5,512 nucleotides of DNA from assembly GCA_003242515.1 (NCBI GenBank), contig QGUS01000125.1:1-5512 (forward strand). Direction: 5' to 3'. Position 1 is the first letter of the stretch. The number at the start of each line of letters is the position of its first letter. This DNA is from Actinomycetota bacterium (GTDB lineage Bacteria; Actinomycetota; Acidimicrobiia; Spongiisociales; ZC4RG35). The notes beneath the pieces were generated by a model, which did no database searches, was not told the DNA's origin, and worked only from the letters and a program-made list of their open reading frames with translations. A program made the translations under genes and the position numbers. This document shows positions 1 to 4,715 of the stretch, one piece after another.

Positions 1-1
1 G

Positions 2-236
2 GCCGAGTACCTGGGGCTGACCATCCCCCGACCCCGACCTGAAGTGGAACCCGGAGCGAGGGCACTACGACTTCGGCGAGATCGACTGGGACGAGTTCTG
101 GCGGGTGGTGAAGGGCCACGGCCCGATGAACCGTGACCGTCTCGCCCACAAGGTGAAGGCCTGGGAGGACGGCGCCTGGGTGCGCGAGGCCGCTGCCGCC
201 CACGCCGCCAAGCGTTCCCGGAGGAGGGTGGCATGA
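2..236 (+). CDS. paaA: Phenylacetyl-CoA ring 1,2-epoxidase, catalytic subunit PaaA (3' end only, apparent +1 frameshift)
   Basis: PaaA is the diiron oxygenase subunit that epoxidises the ring of phenylacetyl-CoA, in a cytoplasmic complex with PaaC and PaaB. Only about 78 C-terminal residues are present; the diiron ligands lie upstream, outside the window. Bases 2-28 read AEYLGLTIP, and the reading then continues from about base 27 in the next frame as PDPDLKWNPERGHYDFGEID, followed by a tail containing GAWVREAAAAHAAK. Both halves match the conserved end of PaaA, so one family-like protein is split over two frames. The simplest cause is one extra C in the run at 25-29. Read without correction, the upstream frame does not reach the proper stop, and the downstream frame is closed upstream by a TGA at 18-20. 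The stop at 234-236 overlaps the paaB start as ATGA. The identification is firm; whether the frameshift is biological or a sequence error is open. Confidence 0.9.
220..228 (+). promoter_or_regulatory. Ribosome binding site of paaB
   Basis: The purine run GGAGGAGGG contains a full AGGAGG core at 222-227, five bases before the ATG at 233. It lies inside the last codons of paaA. It is the strongest Shine-Dalgarno sequence in the window and fixes the paaB start, because the paaB reading frame has no other ATG or GTG upstream of the conserved core. Confidence 0.75.
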
Positions 237-577
237 CCTACGAGGTTCCCGTCGCACCCGGCGAGAAGGCGGAGATCGAGACCAGCACCGGCCGGGACGT
301 CCAGGGCTGGCCGATGTGGGAGGTGTTCGTCCGGGCCCGCCGCGGCCTCTCCCACGTCCATGTCGGCAGCCTGCACGCCCCCGACCCGGAGACCGCCCTC
401 GAGAACGCCCGGGACGTGTACACCCGCCGCGGTGAGGGCGTGAGCATCTGGGTGGTCCCGTCCGCGGAGATCCACGCCTTCGAGCCGGATGCCGCCGCCG
501 AGTACGTGGAGGCCAACGAGAAGGTCTACCGCCTCGCCACCTCCTACGAGATCCCCGAAGAAGTGGGGCACATGTGA
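233..577 (+). CDS. paaB: Phenylacetyl-CoA ring 1,2-epoxidase subunit PaaB
   Basis: PaaB is a small non-catalytic subunit of the phenylacetyl-CoA epoxidase that bridges PaaA-PaaC heterodimers. The product is 114 aa. The family signature is clear: WPMWEVFVRARRGLSHVHVG at residues 26-45, then SLHAPD, ALENARDVYTRR (55-66), EGVSIWVV (68-75), and a C-terminal KVYR...YEIPEEVGHM. It is longer than the roughly 95 aa of enterobacterial PaaB because about 20 polar, acidic residues (EVPVAPGEKAEIETSTGRD) precede the conserved core. The strong AGGAGG and the ATGA overlap with paaA support this start, and no in-frame ATG or GTG lies between it and the core, so the extension seems real. Translation is probably coupled to paaA. 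A 91-nt gap follows before paaC, the only sizeable gap in the operon. Confidence 0.96.
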   Translation: MTYEVPVAPGEKAEIETSTGRDVQGWPMWEVFVRARRGLSHVHVGSLHAPDPETALENARDVYTRRGEGVSIWVVPSAEIHAFEPDAAAEYVEANEKVYRLATSYEIPEEVGHM

Positions 578-607
578 CCTCGCTCGCTCCGCTCGCCTCC
601 CTTCGGC

Positions 608-648
608 CCTCCGGGCAGGTCGCCCGTTCCGCTCCCGCACCCCGGAGG
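608..648 (+). repeat. Inverted repeat CCTCCGGG / CCCGGAGG with a competing inner hairpin
   Basis: CCTCCGGG at 608-615 is the exact reverse complement of CCCGGAGG at 641-648, leaving a 25-nt loop. A second perfect 5-bp pair, CGGGC (612-616) with GCCCG (622-626), has a 5-nt loop and uses four of the same bases, so the two cannot form together. The longer stem would cover part of the purine-rich GGAGGAGGG at 644-652, leaving the nearer paaC ribosome site at 658-664 free. In GC-rich DNA, stems this short can arise by chance, so a regulatory role is only a suggestion. Confidence 0.4.
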
Positions 649-657
649 AGGGATCAC

Positions 658-664
658 GAGGTGG
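658..664 (+). promoter_or_regulatory. Probable ribosome binding site of paaC
   Basis: GAGGTGG lies just upstream of the ATG at 669; measured from GAGGT (658-662), the spacing is six bases. It favours the 669 start over longer in-frame readings. The stronger-looking GGAGGAGGG at 644-652 is 16 or more bases from the ATG, too far to be the usual site. Confidence 0.55.
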
Positions 665-668
665 CCGG

Positions 669-1373
669 ATGATCAGGACGCTCATCGCCCACGCCGACGA
701 CAACATGGTCCTGGCCCAGCGGCTGGGGGAGTGGGTCTCCCGGGCGCCGGAGCTGGAGCTGGACATAGCGCTGGCCAACCTCGGCCTCGACCACCTCGGC
801 GTGGCCCGCGCCCTCTACCAGCGGGCCGCAGAGCTCGAGGGGGACGGCAAGACCGAGGACGACTACGCCATGTGGCGTGACGAGCGGCAGTTCACGAACC
901 TCCTGCTGGTCGAGCAGCCCAACGGCGACTTCGCCCACACCATCGTCCGGCAGTTCCTCTTCGACGCCTACCAGCTGCAGCTCTGGGAGGACCTGGCCGC
1001 GAACGCCGACGACGAGGTGCTCCGCGGTGTGGCCGCCAAGGCCATCAAGGAGGCGCGGTACCACTTCCGGTTCTCGTCGGGCTGGATGGTCCGGCTCGGC
1101 GACGGGACGGACGAGTCGCACCGCCGCGCCCAGGACGCGCTGGCAGACCTGTGGCGGTTCACCGCGGAGATGTTCGAGGACCCTGCCACCGCGTCCTACC
1201 GGGAGGCCTGGGACGGGATCGTGGCGGAGGTGCTGGAGGACGCCACCCTCGAGATCCCCGACGACCCGTACCAGCGCTCCGGCGGCCGCCAGGGATTCCA
1301 CACCGAGCACCTGGGCCGGCTCCTCGCCGAGATGCAGTGGCTGGCCCGCAGCCACCCGGGGGCGAAGTGGTGA
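669..1373 (+). CDS. paaC: Phenylacetyl-CoA ring 1,2-epoxidase structural subunit PaaC
   Basis: PaaC has the ferritin-like fold of PaaA but is the structural, non-catalytic half of the epoxidase heterodimer. The product is 234 aa, slightly shorter than the roughly 248 aa of E. coli PaaC. Visible family blocks are NMVLAQRLGEWVSRAPELEL (12-31), DIALANLGLDHLG (32-44), NGDFAHTIVRQFLFDAYQL (85-103), KEARYHFRFSSGW (127-139), VRLGDGTDES (141-150) and a C-terminal GRQGFHTEHLG...EMQ..AR..PGAKW. The reading frame is open further upstream, but that part overlaps paaB and the spacer and has no family similarity. The ATG at 669 has a nearby GAGGTGG and puts the conserved N-terminal helix at the expected distance. 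The TGA stop overlaps the paaD GTG by four bases, so the two are likely to be translationally coupled. Identification is secure. Confidence 0.96.
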   Translation: MIRTLIAHADDNMVLAQRLGEWVSRAPELELDIALANLGLDHLGVARALYQRAAELEGDGKTEDDYAMWRDERQFTNLLLVEQPNGDFAHTIVRQFLFDAYQLQLWEDLAANADDEVLRGVAAKAIKEARYHFRFSSGWMVRLGDGTDESHRRAQDALADLWRFTAEMFEDPATASYREAWDGIVAEVLEDATLEIPDDPYQRSGGRQGFHTEHLGRLLAEMQWLARSHPGAKW

Positions 1374-1831
1374 CCCGCGTCGAAATGAGGCCCGACGCCC
1401 GCTCGGTGGCCGCATCGGTCGTCGACCCGGAGATCCCGGTCCTCACCATCGGCGACCTGGGGATCCTCCGGGACGTGGAGGTGGACGGCGACCGGGTGAC
1501 GGTGACGATCACCCCCACCTACTCCGGCTGCCCGGCCATGCGCCAGATCGAGGACGACCTCCGGAAGGCCCTCACCGACGCCGGGTACGCGGAGGTGGAG
1601 GTGCGGACCGTGCTCACCCCGGCCTGGAGCACCGATACGATCACCGAGGAGGGGCGGCGGAAGCTGGCCGGATTCGGGATCGCCCCGCCCGACCCGGAGC
1701 ACGAAGTGCTGTGTCCTCGCTGCCGGGCCGACGGGCCCCGCCTGGTGGCACGGTTCGGCTCCACCGCCTGCAAGGCCCTGATGGTGTGCTCGTCCTGCGG
1801 CGAGCCCTTCGACTGGTTCAAGGAACTGTGA
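1370..1831 (+). CDS. paaD: Phenylacetate degradation protein PaaD, MIP18/DUF59-type Fe-S assembly factor
   Basis: PaaD is required for phenylacetyl-CoA epoxidase activity in vivo but is not a stable part of the enzyme. It is thought to help insert the Fe-S cluster, probably into PaaE. The product is 153 aa. An N-terminal DUF59/MIP18 domain shows DPEIPVLTIGDLGI (19-32) and TPTYSGCPA (48-56) with the conserved Cys54. The C-terminal part is a zinc-ribbon-like module with CPRC (115-118), the PaaD-type stretch RFGSTACKA (128-136) and CSSC (140-143), ending EPFDWFKEL. The GTG at 1370 overlaps the paaC stop as GTGA and gives nearly the full domain. An in-frame ATG at 1385 is possible but lacks a ribosome site. 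Only a weak GGGGG (1358-1362) precedes the GTG, so coupling to paaC is likely. The stop overlaps the paaE GTG. Confidence 0.94.
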   Translation: MTRVEMRPDARSVAASVVDPEIPVLTIGDLGILRDVEVDGDRVTVTITPTYSGCPAMRQIEDDLRKALTDAGYAEVEVRTVLTPAWSTDTITEEGRRKLAGFGIAPPDPEHEVLCPRCRADGPRLVARFGSTACKALMVCSSCGEPFDWFKEL

Positions 1832-2901
1832 GCGACCTGACCTTCCACCCGCTGCGGGTCACCGAGGTGGGCCGTCTCACCGACGACGCGGTGGCCGTGA
1901 CCTTCGACGTCCCCGGCGACCTGGCCGACCGGTTCCGGTTCGCCCCCGGTCAGCACGTCACCATGCGTCTCATCATCGACGGCCAGGACGTCCGCCGCTC
2001 CTACTCGATCTGCGCCCCGGCCGGCGCCGGCAAGCTCCGTGTGGGCGTCAAGCGCCTCCCGGGTGGCGTGTTCTCCAACTACGTGAACGACCGCCTGAAG
2101 GCGGGCGACGTCGTCGAGGTGATGCCACCCGGCGGCGAGTTCACGATCGACATCGAGCCGACCCGCCCCCGCCGTGCGGTCGCCATCGCCGCCGGCTCGG
2201 GGATCACCCCGGTGCTGTCGCTGATCTCGTCTTCCCTGGAGCAGGAGCCGCTGGCTCGCTGGACGCTGATCTACGGCAACCGGACGGTCTCCTCGATCAT
2301 GTTCCTCGACGAGATCGAAGGCCTGAAGGACCGTTTCCACCCCAGGCTGCAGGTGTTCCACGTCCTCAGCCGGGAGGGCTCCGACATCCCGCTCCTCTCC
2401 GGGCGGATCGACGAGGAGAAGATCCGCACCATCTGCGGCCGGCTCATCGGCGACGAGGAGGTCGACGGGTTCTACCTCTGCGGCCCGTACGGTCTCGTCA
2501 CCGAGTCGCGGCGGGTGCTCGGCGCCATGGGCGTGCCCGACGACCGGATCCACGACGAGCTGTTCTTCGCCGGACCGCTCGACCTCTCGTCGCTGCCGCC
2601 GGAGCCTCCGGCGGGGGAGGGGACCGTCGAGCTCACCGTCATCCTCGACGGCCGGGCGGTGCAGACGCGCATGACCCCGGAGACCACCATCCTCGACGCC
2701 GCCCTCCGGGTCCGCAGCGAGCTGATGTTCTCCTGCAAAGGCGGAATGTGCGCCACCTGCAAGGGCAGGGTCGAGGAGGGCGAAGTGATGATGGCCAAGA
2801 ACTACGCCCTCGTGGACTCCGAGGTGGAGCAGGGCTGGGTGCTCACCTGCCAGGCCAGGCCGGTCACCGACCGGGTCGTCGTCCGCTACGACCACCGCTG
2901 A
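1828..2901 (+). CDS. paaE: Phenylacetyl-CoA epoxidase reductase subunit PaaE (FAD / [2Fe-2S] oxidoreductase)
   Basis: PaaE takes electrons from NADPH through FAD and a plant-type [2Fe-2S] centre to the diiron site of PaaA. The product is 357 aa, close to the 356 aa of E. coli PaaE. Domain order is typical: an FAD-binding barrel (about 1-105) with RSYS at 57-60 for flavin phosphate binding, an NAD(P)-binding domain (about 115-250) with AAGSGITPVLS (121-131) and YLCGPYG (216-222), and a C-terminal ferredoxin domain (about 265-357). All four cluster cysteines are present at 303, 308, 311 and 341 (C-x4-C-x2-C-x29-C; CKGGMCATCKG). The GTG start overlaps the paaD stop as GTGA, with AAGGA at 1820-1824 slightly close to it. 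Longer upstream readings overlap paaC and paaD in another frame and are spurious. The stop shares one base with the downstream tetR ATG. Confidence 0.96.
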   Translation: MSDLTFHPLRVTEVGRLTDDAVAVTFDVPGDLADRFRFAPGQHVTMRLIIDGQDVRRSYSICAPAGAGKLRVGVKRLPGGVFSNYVNDRLKAGDVVEVMPPGGEFTIDIEPTRPRRAVAIAAGSGITPVLSLISSSLEQEPLARWTLIYGNRTVSSIMFLDEIEGLKDRFHPRLQVFHVLSREGSDIPLLSGRIDEEKIRTICGRLIGDEEVDGFYLCGPYGLVTESRRVLGAMGVPDDRIHDELFFAGPLDLSSLPPEPPAGEGTVELTVILDGRAVQTRMTPETTILDAALRVRSELMFSCKGGMCATCKGRVEEGEVMMAKNYALVDSEVEQGWVLTCQARPVTDRVVVRYDHR

Positions 2902-3500
2902 TGGGACAGGCCCGGAACAGCCGCGCCGACGTGGTGAAGGCCGCCGGGCGCCTCTTCGCCGAGCGCGGCTACCACGGCACCTCCATGCGCGACCTGGGCC
3001 GGGAGCTGGGGCTGCTGGGCGGGTCGCTCTACGCGCACGTGGAGTCCAAGCAGGACCTGCTGGTGGAGGTGGTGCAGCAGGGGGCCGAGCTGTTCGAGGC
3101 CGTGGCCTCCCGGGCCCTCGCCACGGAGGGGACGGCCGCAGACCGGCTCCGGGCCTTCATCGACGGCCACGTCGGCGTGGTGGTCGACAACCTGGACGTG
3201 GTCCGCACCTACCTGAACGAGGCGCGGGTGCTCGACGACGAGCACCGTGCCCGGGTCCTCGAGGCGCGGGACCGCTACGAGGCGGTGCTCCGCAAGATCC
3301 TCGCCGACGGGGCGACCGACGGGAGCTTCGGCCCCGGCGTCGACAAGATCGACGCCATCTTCATCCTCTCCATCCTCAACGCGGTCGAGCGCTGGTACGA
3401 CCCGGAGGGCCCGGTCGACCGTGCGGAGCTCACCGCGAGGGTCCTCGGATTCGTGCTGGACGGCATCGGCGCCGGCCTGGTGGCCCGCCGCCCCGGCTGA
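2901..3500 (+). CDS. TetR-family transcriptional regulator, probable repressor of the paa operon
   Basis: The product is 199 aa, the usual size for a TetR repressor. The N-terminal DNA-binding domain is clear: AAGRLFAERGYHGTSMRDLG (14-33) leads into the helix-turn-helix at about 27-46, with GGSLYAHVESKQDLL at 40-54. The C-terminal ligand domain (about 65-199) resembles the branch that holds acyl-CoA-sensing regulators of catabolic operons. It includes DNLDVVRTYLNEARVLDD (103-120) and ILNAVERWYDPEGP (155-168). Its ATG overlaps the paaE stop as TGATG and has no visible ribosome site, so translation probably depends on termination of paaE. That places it in the paa transcript. TetR-type PaaR proteins that respond to phenylacetyl-CoA are known, for example in Thermus; equivalence here is inferred from position only. 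I found no convincing operator in the window; the operon promoter lies upstream of it. The family assignment is sure, the target and ligand are not. Confidence 0.9.
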   Translation: MGQARNSRADVVKAAGRLFAERGYHGTSMRDLGRELGLLGGSLYAHVESKQDLLVEVVQQGAELFEAVASRALATEGTAADRLRAFIDGHVGVVVDNLDVVRTYLNEARVLDDEHRARVLEARDRYEAVLRKILADGATDGSFGPGVDKIDAIFILSILNAVERWYDPEGPVDRAELTARVLGFVLDGIGAGLVARRPG

Positions 3501-3524
3501 CCTTCCTCCGGCAGGCTCTAGCAT
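3497..3524 (+). promoter_or_regulatory. Probable promoter of argG, giving a leaderless mRNA
   Basis: A -10 hexamer TAGCAT (3519-3524) lies six bases before the argG GTG at 3531. A -35-like CTGACC (3497-3502, sharing TGAC with the TTGACA consensus) lies 16 bases further upstream and overlaps the tetR stop codon. Transcription starting about seven bases after the -10 would begin at the GTG itself. No Shine-Dalgarno sequence is present in the 30-nt gap, which agrees with leaderless initiation, a common arrangement in actinobacteria. Confidence 0.6.
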
Positions 3525-3530
3525 CGTGCC

Positions 3531-4715
3531 GTGCGCATAGTTCTTGCTTACTCAGGTGGACTCGACACTTCGGTGATCCTCGCGTGGCTGCGCGAGACGT
3601 ACGGGGCGGAGGTGATCGCCTACACGTGCGACGTGGGCCAGGGCGAGGAGGTCGCCGAGGCGAGGGACAAGGCTCTGACCACGGGCGCCGTCGACGCCGT
3701 GGTCGACGACCGGCGGCTCGAGTTCGTGCGTGACGCGGTCTTCCCCGCGGTCCGGGCGGCCGCCGTCTACGAGGGGGAGTACCTGCTGGGCACCTCGCTC
3801 GCCCGGCCGATCATCGCCAAGGGCCTCGTGGAGACGGCCCGTGAGTTCGGGGCCACCGCCGTCGCTCATGGGGCCACGGGCAAGGGCAACGACCAGGTCC
3901 GATTCGAGCTGACCGTTGCCGCCCTCGCCCCCGACATCAAGACCATCGCCCCGTGGCGGGAGTGGGACTTCAAGGGCCGCACCGACCTGATCGCCTTCGC
4001 CGAGAAGCACGGCATCCCGGTCCCGGTCACCCGCGAGGCCCCCTACTCGATGGACGCCAACCTGTTCCACATCTCCTACGAGGGCGGCATCCTCGAAGAC
4101 CCGTGGCAGGGGCCGCCTCCGGGCATGTTCCGTCTCACCACCGACCCCGAGAACGCCCCCGACGAGCCGGAGGAGGTCGTGGTCGGGCTGGAGGCCGGCA
4201 ACCCCGTGACCCTGAACGGCGAGGCGCTGGACCCGGTGGAGATGCTCACCGAGCTCAACCGGATCGCCGGCCGCCATGGCGTCGGCCGGATCGACATCGT
4301 CGAGAACCGGTTCGTGGGCATCAAGAGCCGCGGCGTCTACGAGACCCCCGGCGGCACCGTGATGCACAAGGCCCGGCGGGCCGTCGAGTCCATCGTCCTC
4401 GACCGCGAGGTGCTGGCGCTCCGTGACTCGCTGGCCTCCCAGTACGCCCGCATGGTCTACAACGGCTTCTGGTTCGCCCCGGAGCGGGTGGAGCTGCAGA
4501 AGCTGATGGACTCGATCCAGAGCCGCGTGAGCGGCGAGGCCCGCCTCAAGCTCTACAAGGGGAGCGTCACCGTGGTCGGCCGCCGCTCGCCGAACAGCAT
4601 CTACGACCCGGAGGTGGCGACCTTCGAGGCCGACAAGGTCTACCGGCAGGCCGACGCCGAGGGCTTCATCAACCTCAACGCGCTGCGGATCAGGGGCTTC
4701 GGGGAAGGCCAGTGA
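3531..4715 (+). CDS. argG: Argininosuccinate synthase
   Basis: ArgG joins citrulline and aspartate, using ATP (released as AMP and PPi), to form argininosuccinate in the cytoplasm: the seventh step of arginine synthesis. The product is 394 aa, full length for the family (about 400). The N-terminal ATP pyrophosphatase P-loop is AYSGGLDTS (6-14), followed by TCDVGQGEE (32-40). The second signature GATGKGNDQVRFEL (114-127) and the substrate-binding stretch YSMDANLFHISYEGG (172-186) are intact, as is the C-terminal tetramerisation part with YNGFWFAPER. The GTG at 3531 places MRIVLAYSGG exactly where family proteins begin, and the -10 element TAGCAT at 3519-3524 fits a leaderless start. The stop overlaps argH as GTGA. 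The gene is separated from the paa/tetR unit by 30 nt with no visible terminator, so some read-through from that operon is possible. Confidence 0.97.
   Translation: MRIVLAYSGGLDTSVILAWLRETYGAEVIAYTCDVGQGEEVAEARDKALTTGAVDAVVDDRRLEFVRDAVFPAVRAAAVYEGEYLLGTSLARPIIAKGLVETAREFGATAVAHGATGKGNDQVRFELTVAALAPDIKTIAPWREWDFKGRTDLIAFAEKHGIPVPVTREAPYSMDANLFHISYEGGILEDPWQGPPPGMFRLTTDPENAPDEPEEVVVGLEAGNPVTLNGEALDPVEMLTELNRIAGRHGVGRIDIVENRFVGIKSRGVYETPGGTVMHKARRAVESIVLDREVLALRDSLASQYARMVYNGFWFAPERVELQKLMDSIQSRVSGEARLKLYKGSVTVVGRRSPNSIYDPEVATFEADKVYRQADAEGFINLNALRIRGFGEGQ
4701..4708 (+). promoter_or_regulatory. Ribosome binding site of argH
   Basis: GGGGAAGG inside the final codons of argG lies three bases before the argH GTG at 4712. 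The spacing is short, but the GTGA stop-start overlap would help re-initiation, so the two genes are likely translated as a coupled pair. Confidence 0.45.

Larger units (their letters stand above)
578..668 (+). other. Intercistronic spacer between paaB and paaC, pyrimidine-rich and repeat-like
   Basis: This 91-nt gap contrasts with overlapping junctions everywhere else in the operon. Bases 578-643 are strongly pyrimidine-rich, with the repeated block GCTCG (CGCTCGCTCCGCTCGCC at 581-597) and later CCGCTCC. Bases 644-660 are purine-rich. The paaC frame stays open through the gap, but the peptide it would give has no PaaC character. No T-run follows any hairpin, so an intrinsic terminator is unlikely. 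It may be a structured mRNA spacer or a copy of a dispersed repeat; I cannot tell which from one copy. Confidence 0.5.

Noticed and set aside
612..626. Intrinsic terminator between paaB and paaC
   Set aside because: The 5-bp stem is short and no T-run follows. Ending transcription here would separate subunits of one enzyme.
489..668. An N-terminal extension of PaaC by 60 residues
   Set aside because: It overlaps paaB in a different frame and crosses the spacer. The peptide is low-complexity and unlike PaaC, and the conserved N-terminal helix follows the ATG at 669.
65..778. A 237-codon minus-strand frame over paaA, paaB and paaC
   Set aside because: It is a shadow of conserved + strand genes, with no motif or plausible start context.
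877..1827. A 317-codon upstream extension of the paaE frame
   Set aside because: It overlaps paaC and paaD in another frame, is dominated by S, R, T, P and G, and has no domain. The GTG at 1828 gives a protein of the family's normal length.
2864..2884. GACCGGGTC-like near-palindrome as a TetR operator
   Set aside because: It is short, imperfect, lies inside the conserved 3' end of paaE, and appears only once. Such matches are expected in this composition.
1519..2895. A 458-codon open frame on the minus strand across paaD and paaE
   Set aside because: It lies antisense to two clearly conserved genes. Its composition (rich in G, A, D, V, R, H with no recognisable motif) is what GC-rich coding DNA yields on the opposite strand.
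3471..3500. GC-rich inverted repeat at the end of tetR as a terminator
   Set aside because: The stems are only 4-5 bp, fall within coding sequence and lack a T-run.
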